Origin: Streptomyces iranensis
GTDB lineage: Bacteria > Actinomycetota > Actinomycetes > Streptomycetales > Streptomycetaceae
NCBI RefSeq assembly: GCF_017874715.1
Contig: NZ_JAGGLR010000019.1
Location: 1 to 64,000, forward strand
Direction: 5' to 3'
DNA length: 64,000 nucleotides
The position numbers were made by a program, and so were the translations under genes. The first letter of the stretch is position 1, and the number at the start of each line of letters is the position of its first letter. The notes below the pieces were generated by a model. It saw only the letters and a list, made by a program, of their open reading frames with translations, searched no databases and was not told the DNA's origin. Positions 8,221 to 17,490 of the stretch are shown here, in pieces.

Positions 8221-8383
8221 GGCTGAGTGCGTTCCTTCGTCGGGGTCGTCCCCCTGCTCAGCATCGGTGAGGCGGCCCGGACCCGCGCGTACAGCCAGGC
8301 CAAAGGGGCGAACGCACGACCGTGGCCCGCTCGCTACGATGGAGCGCCGCGCGCCGGGCGCGTGCGGTGGGGAAGGAGACGGT

Positions 8384-8797
8384 GTGACGGACCACGACCG
8401 GACCGGTGGGCCCGGCTGGCCCCGCCGCCCCCGTCGGCGTGGCCAGGGCGAGCTGGAAGCGCAGGTGCTCGCGGCGCTGAGCCGGGCGCCGGGGCCGGTG
8501 ACCGCCGCATGGGTGCAGGAGCGGATCGAGGGCGAGCTCGCCTACACCACGGTCATGACCATCCTGTCCCGGCTGCACGCCAAACAGGCCGTGACCCGTG
8601 AGCGCGCGGGCCGCTCCTTCGTCTGGCGCGCGGCGTCGGACGAGGCGGGGCTCGCGGCGCTGCGGATGCGCCGGGTGCTGGACGGCCAGGATAACCGCGA
8701 GGCGGTCCTGGCCAGCTTTGTGACCGGGCTGACCCAGGACGACGAGCGACTGCTGCGCGACCTGCTGAGCGACGTGGCGGAGGAGCCGGAGGACTGA
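8384..8797 (+). CDS. BlaI/MecI/CopY-family transcriptional regulator
   Basis: The 137-aa protein contains a winged helix of the BlaI/MecI family from about residue 20: ELEAQVLAALSRAPGPVTAAWVQERI, then AYTTVMTILSRLHAKQAVTRER. Such repressors bind DNA as dimers and are inactivated when cleaved by a membrane metallopeptidase. The GTG at 8384 follows GGAAGGAG. The M56 peptidase gene starts 3 bp after the stop codon, so both are one transcript and probably one signalling pair. No beta-lactamase or penicillin-binding protein gene is next to it. Confidence 0.88.
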   Translation: MTDHDRTGGPGWPRRPRRRGQGELEAQVLAALSRAPGPVTAAWVQERIEGELAYTTVMTILSRLHAKQAVTRERAGRSFVWRAASDEAGLAALRMRRVLDGQDNREAVLASFVTGLTQDDERLLRDLLSDVAEEPED

Positions 8798-8800
8798 CCG

Positions 8801-9748
8801 ATGGGCGTCTTCGTCTTCCTCCCGCTGGTTCTGCCCCTGACGGCGCTGCCGATCGCGCGGCTCGCCGAGCAACATCTCCATCCGCGCACCGCCACCCGGC
8901 TGCTGACGCTCGTCGGCACCGTCCTCGCGGTGTGCTCCACGCTGTGCCTCGGGCTGCTGATGGTCGTCGGCACGGCGCAGCTGCCCGGCAACCCGCTGCC
9001 GGACAGCTGGTCGGACCCCGAGGTACGGGCGGCGGTGCCCTTTGACGTGGTGGCCGGGAAGGCGGCGATCGGCGCGCTGGGGGCGGTGGCCGTCTCCTGC
9101 ACGGCCACCTGTCTGCGTCACGGCCGGGTGCGGCGGGACGCCCGGCTCGCGCTCGCCGGGCTGCCGGAGTCGCCGGTCGCGGTGCTGCCGGACGGCAGGG
9201 CGTACGCGTACGCCCTGCCCGGAACCTCGGGGCGAACCGGGAAGCCGGACCGGATCGTCGTCTCCACCGGGATGCTGGACAGCCTTGAGCCCCGCGAGCG
9301 GTGGGCGCTGATCGCGCATGAGCGCGCCCATCTGACCGCGCACCACCACCGCTATCTGCTGGCCGCGCAGCTCGCGGCGCGGGCCAACCCGCTGCTGCGG
9401 CCGCTGCGGGCCGCGGTGGACTACAGCGCCGAGCGCTGGGCGGACGAGGAGGCGGCCCAGGAGGTCGGCGACCGCCGGGTCACGGCGCGGGCGGTCGGCA
9501 AGGCCGCCCTGGTCTCCCGGGGTACGCCGGGGTCGGCGCTCGCCGGGTTCGCCGCGCCGGGGCCGGTGCCGCGCAGGGTCGCGGCGCTGCTGGAGCCGGT
9601 GCCGCCGTCCCGGCGCTGGCCGCCGACGTGGACGGCGGCGGGGCTGGCCCTGTGGATCGCGGCGGTGGGCACCGCCGCGTCCGCGCTGTCCTCGGCGAAC
9701 GCGGCGGTCGCCCTGGTCCTCGTCCTGCACGCCGCGACCCCGCTGTAG
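8801..9748 (+). CDS. M56 (BlaR1-like) membrane metallopeptidase
   Basis: The 315-aa protein has hydrophobic segments at about residues 3-20, 33-57 and 83-103 and a last one near 275-310. The zinc motif HERAH (173-177) fits HExxH, and a downstream ERWADEEAAQEV segment supplies the probable third zinc ligand. M56 proteases cleave a cognate BlaI-type repressor in response to an outside signal. Unlike BlaR1 there is no C-terminal penicillin-sensor domain, so the inducer is unknown. It is coupled to the BlaI gene upstream. Confidence 0.87.
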   Translation: MGVFVFLPLVLPLTALPIARLAEQHLHPRTATRLLTLVGTVLAVCSTLCLGLLMVVGTAQLPGNPLPDSWSDPEVRAAVPFDVVAGKAAIGALGAVAVSCTATCLRHGRVRRDARLALAGLPESPVAVLPDGRAYAYALPGTSGRTGKPDRIVVSTGMLDSLEPRERWALIAHERAHLTAHHHRYLLAAQLAARANPLLRPLRAAVDYSAERWADEEAAQEVGDRRVTARAVGKAALVSRGTPGSALAGFAAPGPVPRRVAALLEPVPPSRRWPPTWTAAGLALWIAAVGTAASALSSANAAVALVLVLHAATPL

Positions 9749-9761
9749 CTCCAGGTCGCGC

Positions 9762-9789
9762 CCTTACGGCCGGCGGGGTGGCCGTAAGG
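9762..9789. terminator. hairpin between M56 gene and terB
   Basis: CCTTACGGCC and GGCCGTAAGG form a perfect 10-bp stem with an 8-nt loop. It lies 13 bp after the M56 stop and just downstream of convergent terB, so it can serve both. Confidence 0.6.
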
Positions 9790-9828
9790 CTGCGGCTTAC
9801 GCCCTACGGCTTTCCGCTTCGCTTCGCC

Positions 9829-10284
9829 TTACAGGTCGAACTCGGCCGGCGGCAGCTCCAGCGTGAAGCACGCCTCGCGGACCATGGCCTGCTCGGTCTT
9901 GTCGAAGTCGCCGTCCGCGCCACCGATGACGATGCCGATCTGGATCACGGCGCGTGCCTCGGCGGGCTTCTTCTTGGCCTTGGCGACCTCCTGCATCACG
10001 CTCACCTTGCCGAACTCGAAGTCCGTGGTGAGCTTGTTGACGTAGTCGTTGAAGCGGCGCTGCAGATCGTCGGCCGGGAAGTTCTGCAGCACCTCGTTGG
10101 AGGCGATCAGCTGGGCGACGCGCTGCCGCTCGGACGGGTCGACCGAGCCGTCCGCCGCCGCCACCAGGGCACACATCGCCATGCTCGCGTCGCGGAAGGC
10201 GCCGCTCTTCAAGTCGTTCTTCTTCGAGTTGAGCTGAGTCTGCATCGTCTGGGCGGACTCCCTGATGCGGTCCCACAGGGCCAT
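9829..10284 (-). CDS. TerB-family tellurite-resistance/stress protein
   Basis: The 151-aa product is a TerB/TerB-like alpha-helical protein. It contains two characteristic acidic repeats: MAMCALVAAADGSVDPSERQ near residues 35-54 and IGIVIGGADGDFDKTE near 118-133; in related proteins such Asp clusters bind metal ions. I chose the ATG at 10284 (MALWDRI); a GTG two codons upstream with a GGAG at 5 nt is equally possible. A 16-bp palindrome lies 31 bp upstream and recurs before terD at 51 kb. Role in the cell is not defined beyond the Ter stress family. Confidence 0.88.
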   Translation of the reverse strand: MALWDRIRESAQTMQTQLNSKKNDLKSGAFRDASMAMCALVAAADGSVDPSERQRVAQLIASNEVLQNFPADDLQRRFNDYVNKLTTDFEFGKVSVMQEVAKAKKKPAEARAVIQIGIVIGGADGDFDKTEQAMVREACFTLELPPAEFDL

Positions 10285-10314
10285 GGCCACTCACACTCCA
10301 TAGGGTCGTTAGGA

Positions 10315-10330
10315 TCTACAGTTGTGTAGA
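10315..10330. promoter_or_regulatory. palindromic operator upstream of terB
   Basis: TCTACA-GTTG-TGTAGA is a perfect 6-bp-arm inverted repeat 31 bp before the terB ATG. The same arms with the same 4-bp spacing occur before terD at 51401-51416. On the minus strand both continue TGTAGATnnTAAC, so the site may overlap the -10 region. Confidence 0.6.
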
Positions 10331-10599
10331 AGCTAGCAGGCGGGGTCGGTCAAGGCCGGGCGGATCGGCCCCTCTTCATCACTCTGTGAACTGATCGGAG
10401 AGGTAAAGAAGTTCCCAAGTTGAGGAGGTGGCGGATGCGCTGGGCTGGACGTAAACCCTTGTACGCGAGAGCTGAGCCTTTTGGGGCGCGAACTCGCGAG
10501 CGCCACTATGGTGCGTGGAATGTTCCACTCCACAACCCTCCGCCGAAACTTGAAAAGAGGCCGGATTTTCCCCGCAGGTTCCCCGGGAGGGCGTATGTG
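10331..10599. other. upstream region of acyltransferase gene, coding status uncertain
   Basis: From 10435 an ATG preceded by GAGGAGG is in frame with the acyltransferase and would add 55 residues. Codon usage in this stretch is unlike the window (AAA, TTG, TTT, AAT occur), which argues for a promoter/leader. No other gene is seen. Confidence 0.4.
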
Positions 10600-11694
10600 A
10601 TGAACGTCTCGCACTTACTGCCGACACTGCCCGCGCGGCCCGCACCGGTATCCCCGCCGCCCAAGGCGGCACCGGCTCCGTCCTCCGCGCCGAAACAACG
10701 TGACGCGTTCTTCGACAACGCCAAATACCTGGCAATCGTGCTGGTCGCGATGGGCCATGCATGGGAGCCCCTGCGAGGCGGCAGCAGAGCGGCAGCCGCG
10801 CTCTATATGACCGTCTACACGTTCCATATGCCGGCGTTCATTCTCATCTCCGGGTACTTCTCGCGGAATTTCGATCTCCGGCCGGACCGGCTCAAGCGGC
10901 TGATCACGGGTGTCGCCGTTCCGTACGTCCTCTTCGAGGTCGCGTACACCTTCTTCAAACGGTGGGCGGACGACGATCCGTCCTATCCGGTCAGTCTGCT
11001 CGACCCCTGGTATCTGACCTGGTTTCTGATCGCGCTCTTCGTCTGGCGGCTGACCACGCCGCTGTGGCGGATCGCGCGGTGGCCGGTGGCGCTGGCCCTC
11101 ACCGTCGCCGCGCTCGCCGTCTGCTCACCGAATATCGGTGACGACCTCGATCTGCAGCGGGTGCTGCAGTTCCTGCCCTTCTTCGTGCTGGGGCTGCACA
11201 TGCGGCCGGAGCACTTCCGGATGATGCGGCGGCGCGAGGTCAGATGGCTGTCGGTGCCGGTGGTCGCGGCCGCCGTGGTTTTCGCCTACTGGGCCGTGCC
11301 GCGGATGAACCCGGCGTGGTTCTACCGCCGGGACAGCGCGCAGGAGCTCGGTGCGCCGTGGTGGGTCGGGACGGTCATGACGTTCGCCCTCTTCGGCTGC
11401 TCCATGGTGCTCACCGTGTGCTTCCTCGCCTGGGTGCCCCGGCGCCGGATGTGGTTCACGGTGCTCGGCGCCGGGACGCTGTACGGCTATCTGCTGCACG
11501 GCTTCCTCGCCAAGGGCTCCCGCTTCTGGGACTGGTACGACCACCCGTGGCTGCACCGGCCGCCGGGGGAGATCGCGGTGACGGCGGTGGCGGTGGCCGT
11601 GGTGACGGCCTTGTGCGCGCCGCCCGTGCAGCGGGCGTTCCGGTTCGCGATGGAGCCGCGGATGGAGTGGGCCTTCCGGAGACGCGACGGATGA
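10600..11694 (+). CDS. acyltransferase-3-like integral membrane protein
   Basis: The 364-aa protein has a Pro/Ala-rich start, then about ten hydrophobic segments. The opening of the domain (RDAFFDNAKYLAIVLVAMGHAW) and TFHMPAFILISGYFSR are typical of acyltransferase family 3, membrane enzymes that move acyl groups to sugars or polymers. The substrate is unknown. GGGAGG at 10585-10590 serves either GTG 10597 or ATG 10600. A further in-frame ATG at 10435 has a strong ribosome site, but the codons between have low third-position GC, so I treat that stretch as leader. Confidence 0.85.
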   Translation: MNVSHLLPTLPARPAPVSPPPKAAPAPSSAPKQRDAFFDNAKYLAIVLVAMGHAWEPLRGGSRAAAALYMTVYTFHMPAFILISGYFSRNFDLRPDRLKRLITGVAVPYVLFEVAYTFFKRWADDDPSYPVSLLDPWYLTWFLIALFVWRLTTPLWRIARWPVALALTVAALAVCSPNIGDDLDLQRVLQFLPFFVLGLHMRPEHFRMMRRREVRWLSVPVVAAAVVFAYWAVPRMNPAWFYRRDSAQELGAPWWVGTVMTFALFGCSMVLTVCFLAWVPRRRMWFTVLGAGTLYGYLLHGFLAKGSRFWDWYDHPWLHRPPGEIAVTAVAVAVVTALCAPPVQRAFRFAMEPRMEWAFRRRDG

Positions 11695-11698
11695 TCGG

Positions 11699-11735
11699 CG
11701 CCCCTTGCCGGCGGGCGGTACGCGGCAAGGGGTGC
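11699..11735 (+). terminator. stem-loop after acyltransferase gene
   Basis: CCCCTTGCCG (11701-11710) pairs with CGGCAAGGGG (11723-11732), extended by flanking G-C pairs. It starts just after the stop codon. No T-run follows. Confidence 0.55.
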
Positions 11736-11874
11736 CGGTCACGGGAGCGCACTTGTGTGACTAATTGGGCTTTCGGATAGGCCGGTTGTGGCATGGGTAG
11801 CCCGTAGCCGACCCCGGTCCGTAGCCGGATGACGACTACGGGCCACCGTCGCACGGAGAGGTGTCGGCCCAGCA

Positions 11875-14214
11875 GTGACACAGCCCTTTCGACTCCCCGA
11901 CTTCTACATGCCGTATCCGGCGCGGCTGAACCCCCATGTCCAGGCGGCACGGGAGCACTCCACCCGGTGGGCCCGCGAGATGGGCATGCTCGAGGGCTCG
12001 GGGATCTGGGAGCAGGAGGATCTCGACGCCCACGACTACGCCCTGCTGTGCGCGTACACCCACCCCGACTGCTCCGACGCGGAGCTCTCGCTGGTCACGG
12101 ACTGGTATGTGTGGGTGTTCTTCTTCGACGACCACTTCCTGGAGACGTTCAAGCGCTCCCAGGACCGTGAGGCCGGTAAGGCGTATCTCGACCGGCTGCC
12201 CGCCTTCATGCCGATGGACCCGGCGGCCGGGACCCCCGAGCCCACCAACCCGGTCGAGGCGGGGCTCGCGGATCTGTGGGCGCGGACGGTGCCCTCGATG
12301 TCGGCGGACTGGCGGGCGCGGTTCCGGGAGAGCACCGAGAACCTGCTCAACGAATCGCTCTGGGAGCTCTCGAACATCAACATCCACCGGGTCCCCAACC
12401 CGGTCGAGTACATCGAGATGCGCCGTAAGGTCGGCGGCGCGCCCTGGTCGGCCGGGCTGGTGGAGCATGCCGTGGGGGCCGAGGTACCGGCGGTGATCGC
12501 CGGGTCGCGGCCGATGCGGGTGCTGCGGGACGCCTTCGCGGACGCGGTGCACCTGCGCAACGACCTGTTCTCGTACCAGCGGGAGATCGAGGACGAGGGC
12601 GAGCTCAGCAATGGCGTCCTGGTGCTGGAGACGTTCCTGTGCTGCGCCACCCAGGAGGCGGCCGACTCCGTCAATGAGCTGCTCACCTCACGGCTGCAGC
12701 AGTTCGAGGACACCGCCCTCACCGAGCTCGGGCCGCTCTTCGCCGAGCACGGCCTGGACCCGGCGGTCTGCGCCGGGGTCCTCGCCTACGTCAAGGGGCT
12801 CCAGGACTGGCAGTCCGGCGGCCATGAGTGGCATATGCGCTCCAGCCGGTACATGAACGGCGCGCACGGTGCGGGCGGCCCGGACGGTGCGGAGGGTGCG
12901 AACGGTGCGGACAAGGCCCCGGTGTGGTCGCCCTTCGCGCTCAGCGGCCTCGGCACCTCCGCGGCCAGCCTGCCGCTGACCACGGGCCGGGCGGAGGCGG
13001 CCCGGACCCGCAGATTCAGCCATGTCCCGTTCCAGAAGACCGGGCCCTCCCTGCTGCCGGACTTCTTCATGCCGTTCACCCTCCGGCTCAATCAGCATCT
13101 GCCCACCGCCCGCGACCACCTGGCCGACTGGGCACATCGGATGGGCATCCTCGGACCGCAGCCCGGCATCCCCGGTTCGCATGTCTGGGACGAGCGGCGG
13201 ATGCTCGCCGCCGACCTGCCGCTGTGCGCGGCCGGTATCCACCCGGACGGCTCCCCGGACGAGCTCGATCTGGCGTCGGGCTGGCTGGCGTGGGGCACCT
13301 ACGCGGACGACTACTACCCGGCGGTCTTCGGCCGCACCCACGACCTGGCCGGGGCCCGGGTCTGCAACGCCCGGCTCGGCGCGTTCATGCCGCTCGACGC
13401 GGGCCCCACCCCGGCCCCGGCGAACGCGCTGGAGCGGTCGCTGGCCGATCTGTGGAGCCGTACGGCGGGCCCGATGGAGGACTCGGCGCGCCGTGAACTC
13501 CGTAAGGCCATCGAGAACATGACCGCCAGCTGGCTGTGGGAGCTGGCCAACCACACGAAGAACCGGATCCCCGACCCGGTCGACTACATCGAGATGCGCA
13601 GGCACACCTTCGGCTCCGACCTCACCATGAGCCTGTGCCGACTGGCGCGCGGACGGCGGGTGCCGCCCGAGATCTACCGCGGCGGCCCGGTCCGGTCCCT
13701 GGAAAACGCCGCCATGGACTACGCGACGCTGCTGAACGACGTCTTCTCGTACCAGAAGGAGATCGAGTTCGAGGGCGAGGTCCACAACGGTGTCCTCGTC
13801 GTCCAGAACTTCTTCGACTGCGACTATCCGACCGGGGTCGCCGTCGTGAACGATCTGATGACGTCCCGGATGCGCCAGTTCCAGCATGTCGCGGAGCATG
13901 AGTTCCCGGTGCTGTACGACGACTTCGGCCTGGGGCCGGAGGCCCGGAAGGCGATGGACGGCTATGTGGAGGAGCTGCGCGACTGGATGTCCGGGATCCT
14001 GAACTGGCACCGGGAGGTGCCGCGCTACCGGGAAGAGGAGCTGATCCGCGCCCGCCGGCAGCCGGTGAGGGCAGGGGCCGGGACCGTGCCCGTGACGGGT
14101 GCCGGGACCGGAGCCGGGGCCCGGCCGGTGCCTCGGTGGTACGGGCCCACCGGGCTCGGGACCTCGGCCGCGCGGGTGCCGGTGCCCGCCGGAGCCGCCG
14201 GAGCACATCCGTAA
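11875..14214 (+). CDS. geoA: geosmin synthase (germacradienol/germacrene D synthase, two-domain)
   Basis: GeoA makes geosmin from farnesyl diphosphate in the cytoplasm. The N-terminal terpene cyclase domain forms germacradienol and germacrene D; the C-terminal domain converts germacradienol to geosmin. The 779-aa protein shows both: DDHFLE at 85-90 and NDLFSYQRE at 229-237 (Mg-binding NSE triad N229, S233, E237) in the first half, DDYYP at 478-482 and NDVFSYQKE at 621-629 in the second. A Gly/Ala-rich linker with short repeats joins them near 315-390. The start is GTG 11875. The gene is monocistronic as usual in Streptomyces. Confidence 0.97.
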   Translation: MTQPFRLPDFYMPYPARLNPHVQAAREHSTRWAREMGMLEGSGIWEQEDLDAHDYALLCAYTHPDCSDAELSLVTDWYVWVFFFDDHFLETFKRSQDREAGKAYLDRLPAFMPMDPAAGTPEPTNPVEAGLADLWARTVPSMSADWRARFRESTENLLNESLWELSNINIHRVPNPVEYIEMRRKVGGAPWSAGLVEHAVGAEVPAVIAGSRPMRVLRDAFADAVHLRNDLFSYQREIEDEGELSNGVLVLETFLCCATQEAADSVNELLTSRLQQFEDTALTELGPLFAEHGLDPAVCAGVLAYVKGLQDWQSGGHEWHMRSSRYMNGAHGAGGPDGAEGANGADKAPVWSPFALSGLGTSAASLPLTTGRAEAARTRRFSHVPFQKTGPSLLPDFFMPFTLRLNQHLPTARDHLADWAHRMGILGPQPGIPGSHVWDERRMLAADLPLCAAGIHPDGSPDELDLASGWLAWGTYADDYYPAVFGRTHDLAGARVCNARLGAFMPLDAGPTPAPANALERSLADLWSRTAGPMEDSARRELRKAIENMTASWLWELANHTKNRIPDPVDYIEMRRHTFGSDLTMSLCRLARGRRVPPEIYRGGPVRSLENAAMDYATLLNDVFSYQKEIEFEGEVHNGVLVVQNFFDCDYPTGVAVVNDLMTSRMRQFQHVAEHEFPVLYDDFGLGPEARKAMDGYVEELRDWMSGILNWHREVPRYREEELIRARRQPVRAGAGTVPVTGAGTGAGARPVPRWYGPTGLGTSAARVPVPAGAAGAHP

Positions 14215-14262
14215 GGGCCTCCGTAAGAACCTCCGTAAGGACCGTAAGGGCTGTAAGGGCCT
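14208..14262. repeat. short imperfect repeats after geoA
   Basis: The motif CCGTAAGG/CTGTAAGG recurs about five times in some 55 bp directly after the geoA stop codon. It holds no gene. Confidence 0.5.
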
Positions 14263-14419
14263 CGGGAGCGAGACCTCGGGCCGGCCGGCCCGCCTGTCCA
14301 CCGGGACAAGGCGGGGCGGCCGCTTGTCGGCCGTCGGGCACGATGCCCGGGGCACGGGGTGGCCTGTTGAATGCCGCGCAGTCCCCTCGCGCCCTGGAGG
14401 TACCGCGGCGGCGTCCGCG

Positions 14420-14977
14420 ATGGTGCCGGCCGGGGCGATGTGCGTCGGCATCTCGACCCTGGTGGCGCGGAATCTGCTGCCCGCCCGCCGGGAGGCGGCC
14501 CGGATGGCGGTCAACCACAGCGTGGTCGTCCTGGCCATCGGGCTCGCGCTCACCCTCGGCATCCTGCGGCCGGGGCTGCTGGCCGACCTTCAGCTGCTCA
14601 CGGTGAGCGGCTTCATCCAGATCGTGCCGGGGCTGCTGGCGGCGATCGGCCGTCGGCGGCTGCTGACCGCCCCGGGGGCGCTGGCGGGCCTGGTGACCGG
14701 TGAGGCGGTGGTGACCTGGCTGACCCTGGCCGAGGTGGAGACCCACCATGTGAAAGCGGGCCTGGTCGCGCTGGCGGTCAATGTGCTGGTGGCGGTCGCC
14801 GTGACGGCGCTCTTCCCCCGCTCGGCCGCTTCCCCAACCATGGATTCCGCCCTTGGAGCCCATGAAGACCATGGAGCCCATGAAGACCGTGGGGTCCGTA
14901 AGGGCCCTGGTCCGAAGACCCGGACCCGCGCAGCGATGACCACGAGGAAGGCGAGCGACCGTGACGACGACGGATGA
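14420..14977 (+). pseudogene. C-terminal remnant of a sodium:solute symporter (SSS family)
   Basis: The frame encodes only the last part of an SSS permease: MVPAGAMCVGISTLVARN, then hydrophobic segments (VVVLAIGLALTLGIL, LQLLTVSGFIQIVPGLLAAI, GLVTGEAVVTWL and ALAVNVLVAVAVTAL). SSS proteins normally have 450-550 residues and 12-14 helices; here the N-terminal two thirds are missing and geoA is immediately upstream. The end runs into the amidase start, with a short 18-bp duplication near 14860-14895. It is probably non-functional, left from a transporter once paired with the amidase. Confidence 0.7.
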
Positions 14978-16385
14978 CGATCTCTGCTTCAGGACCGCAC
15001 TGGACCTCAGCGCGCTGCTGCGCTCCCGCGAGCTGTCCGCGCGCGAACTGCTCGAGGCCCATCTGGCCCGTATCGAACGGGTCAACCCGGCCGTCAACGC
15101 GATCGTCACCCTCGTCGCGGACCGCGCCCGCGAGACCGCCCGACAGGCCGATGAGCGGATCGCGGCGGGGGAGGAGCTCGGGCCGCTGCACGGGCTGCCC
15201 ATCGCCCACAAGGATCTCCACAACACCGCGGGCATCCGTACCAGCCATGGTTCGCCGCTCGCCGACGGCGTGCCCGACGAGGACGATCTGCTGATCGAAC
15301 GGATACGGGCCGCCGGGGCGATCACACTCGGCAAGACCAACGTGCCCGAGTTCGGGGCCGGTTCGCACACCTTCAACCCCATATTCGGCGCCACCCACAA
15401 CCCGCACGACCTGGGCCGCAGCGCGGGCGGCAGCAGCGGGGGCGCGGCGGCCGCGCTGGCCTCCGGCATGATCCCGATCGCGGACGGCAGCGACACCGGC
15501 GGCTCGCTGCGCAACCCGGCCTCGTTCTGCAATGTCGTCGGTCTGCGCCCATCGCCCGGTCGCGTCCCCAACTGGCCCTCCCTGACCGCCTGGGGCACCC
15601 TCGGCGTCAAGGGGCCGATGGCCCGTACCGTGGCCGACACCGCCCTGCTGCTGTCCGCCATCGCCGGGCCCGACGCGCGGTCGCCGATCGCCCTGGAGGA
15701 GCCCGGCGCCCGCTTCGCCCGCCCCCTGGACCGCGATCTCACGGGGCTGCGGGTGGCCTGGTCGCCGGATCTCGGGGGGCTGGTGCCGGTCGAGCCCGAG
15801 GTGGCCGCGGTGGTCGAGTCGGCGGCGGAGGTCTTCACCGGCCTCGGCTGCGTCGTGGAGCGGGCCTGCCCGGACCTGACCGAGGCCGAGGAGGTCTTCC
15901 GTACGCTGCGCGCCTCGGTCTTCGAGGTCGCCTTCGGCGCGCTCATGGACCGCCACCCCGACGGGCTGAAGCGGGCGATCCGGGAGAACGCCGAGGAGGG
16001 GCGCAAGCTCACCGGCCCGGACGTCGGCCGCGCGGAGGTGCTGCACACCCTGCTCTTCCACCGCGTCCGGGAGTTCTTCGGCCGCTATGACGTGCTGCTG
16101 CTGCCGGTGAGCCAGGTGGTGCCCTTCGACGTCGGCATCGAGTACCCGACCGAGATCGCCGGGGTGGCCATGGACGACTATCTGGACTGGATGCGCTCGG
16201 CGTATCTGATCAGCTCGACCGGCAGCCCCGCGCTGTCCGTACCGGCAGGGTTCACGCCCGGCGGGCTCCCCGTCGGGGTGCAGATCGTCGGACCGCACCG
16301 GGCGGACTTCGCGGTCCTCCAGGTCGGCCACGCCTTCGAGCGGGCCACCGGGCACTGGCGGCGGCGCCCGGCGGGGATCGAGTAG
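14961..16385 (+). CDS. amidase signature-family amidase
   Basis: The 474-aa enzyme hydrolyses an unknown amide. It has the amidase signature triad: Lys84 in AHKDLHNT, the cis-Ser in GRSAGGSSGGAAAA (158/159), and the nucleophile Ser182 in GSDTGGSLRNP. Length and motif order are normal. The start is GTG 14961 and overlaps the symporter remnant, which suggests an original operon with transporter first. A decayed FAD-oxidoreductase follows, so the amidase seems the surviving member of a catabolic cluster. GatA is less likely because gatB and gatC are absent. Confidence 0.9.
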   Translation: MTTTDDDLCFRTALDLSALLRSRELSARELLEAHLARIERVNPAVNAIVTLVADRARETARQADERIAAGEELGPLHGLPIAHKDLHNTAGIRTSHGSPLADGVPDEDDLLIERIRAAGAITLGKTNVPEFGAGSHTFNPIFGATHNPHDLGRSAGGSSGGAAAALASGMIPIADGSDTGGSLRNPASFCNVVGLRPSPGRVPNWPSLTAWGTLGVKGPMARTVADTALLLSAIAGPDARSPIALEEPGARFARPLDRDLTGLRVAWSPDLGGLVPVEPEVAAVVESAAEVFTGLGCVVERACPDLTEAEEVFRTLRASVFEVAFGALMDRHPDGLKRAIRENAEEGRKLTGPDVGRAEVLHTLLFHRVREFFGRYDVLLLPVSQVVPFDVGIEYPTEIAGVAMDDYLDWMRSAYLISSTGSPALSVPAGFTPGGLPVGVQIVGPHRADFAVLQVGHAFERATGHWRRRPAGIE

Positions 16386-16507
16386 CGCACACCCCTGGAT
16401 AATCCGTGCCTTCGAGCAGCAGAGTGAACGGCCACGATCCTCAGCCGCCGGGTGCCCGACCGGACGGAGGTGTCCGGTATCCGGGAGGTATCCGGGACCT
16501 CGGGAGA

Positions 16508-16909
16508 GCGGGCGTGGCCGTCACCAGCTCCGGTGGCCAACTCCGCGCGGACGTCGCCGTCGTGGCCACCGGGGCCTGGCTGGACCCGCTGGTCCGCCCG
16601 TTCGGGGTCCGGGTGCCGGTCCGGGCCGGACGCGGCTCCAGCTTCAGCGTCCCGGCCGAGGGCGCCCCCACCCGGCCCACCTGTCTGGCCGCCCAGAAGG
16701 TCGTCTGCACCCCGCTGGGCGAGGGCCGGGTGCGGGTCGCCGGAATGATGGAGCTGGCCCCCGCGGACCGGCCGGTGGACCCGCGCCGCATACCGGCGAT
16801 CATCGCGGCGGCCCGTCCGCTGCTGCGGGGCATCGACTGGGAGGCCGGTACGGACACCTGGGTCGGCGCCCGCCCCTGCACCCCCGACGGGCTGCCGCTG
16901 ATACCTCTC
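16508..16909 (+). pseudogene. remnant of an FAD-dependent oxidoreductase (DadA-like)
   Basis: The frame encodes an internal segment of a D-amino-acid dehydrogenase/glycine-oxidase-type flavoprotein: VAVTSSGGQLRADVAVVATG, AWLDPLVRPFGVRVPVRAGR, VRVAGMMELAP and WVGARPCTPDGLPLI. The N-terminal dinucleotide fold (GxGxxG) is missing, and the sequence breaks off after PLI, where the family normally continues with a GHG segment. Both ends are therefore deleted. With the symporter remnant it frames an intact amidase. It is very unlikely to give a working enzyme. Confidence 0.75.
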
Positions 16910-16989
16910 CCCGCCTGCTCATGTTTCGGCTCGGCGGTCCCGGAAACCCGCCGCGGTGCGCGACGCGACAACGTCGAAAGGAGTCACCG

Positions 16990-17448
16990 ATGAGCACCGT
17001 GCGGGAGTCCGTCGAGGTTGGGGTTCCGCTCCACACCGCGTACAACCAGTGGACACAGTTCACCGAGTTCCCGAGGTTCATGGAAGGCGTGGACCAGGTC
17101 ACCCAGGTGGACGATCGCCATAACCACTGGGCGACCTCCATTGCCGGTGTGCACCGGGAGTTCGACACCGAGATCGTGGATCAGCTTCCCGACGAGCGCA
17201 TCGCCTGGCGCACCACCTCCGGTGATGTCCAGCAGCAGGGTCTGGTCACCTTCGAGCTCCTGGACGAGCGCCACACCCGGGTCAATCTGGCCCTGGTCTT
17301 CGAGCCGAGCGGGATGGCGGAGAAGGCCGCGGACATGACCGGGACGCTCGACCGGCGGGTGAAGGGGGATCTGCGGAGGTTCAAGGACTTCATCGAGCAC
17401 CGCGGTGAGGCGGAAGGTGCCTGGCGCGGCCGGATCTCCCCCGGCTGA
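16990..17448 (+). CDS. SRPBCC (polyketide cyclase/dehydrase-like) protein
   Basis: The 152-aa protein starts at ATG 16990 behind GAAAGGAG. The opening VRESVEVGVPLHTAYNQWTQ and the central GLVTFELLDERHTRVNLAL fit the START/Bet v1-like fold used to bind hydrophobic ligands. It resembles the small stand-alone cyclase/dehydrase proteins of actinomycetes (motif FPRFMEGVDQVTQ). No polyketide genes are near, so the ligand cannot be inferred. A strong hairpin follows about 100 bp downstream. Confidence 0.82.
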   Translation: MSTVRESVEVGVPLHTAYNQWTQFTEFPRFMEGVDQVTQVDDRHNHWATSIAGVHREFDTEIVDQLPDERIAWRTTSGDVQQQGLVTFELLDERHTRVNLALVFEPSGMAEKAADMTGTLDRRVKGDLRRFKDFIEHRGEAEGAWRGRISPG

Positions 17449-17490
17449 CCGCGGCGCACCGAACTGAACCGAACCGATCCATAAGCCCGC

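Noticed and set aside
10435..10599. N-terminal extension of the acyltransferase from ATG 10435
   Set aside because: The ribosome site is good, but low third-position GC and no fold argue for leader sequence; kept only as uncertain.
12688..14562. Long minus-strand frame opposite geosmin synthase
   Set aside because: Composition is typical of antisense reading in GC-rich DNA; the plus strand has both terpene cyclase domains.
14961..16385. GatA subunit of the tRNA amidotransferase
   Set aside because: gatB and gatC are not adjacent, and neighbours are catabolic remnants; the YqeY gene at 61 kb is a stand-alone protein.
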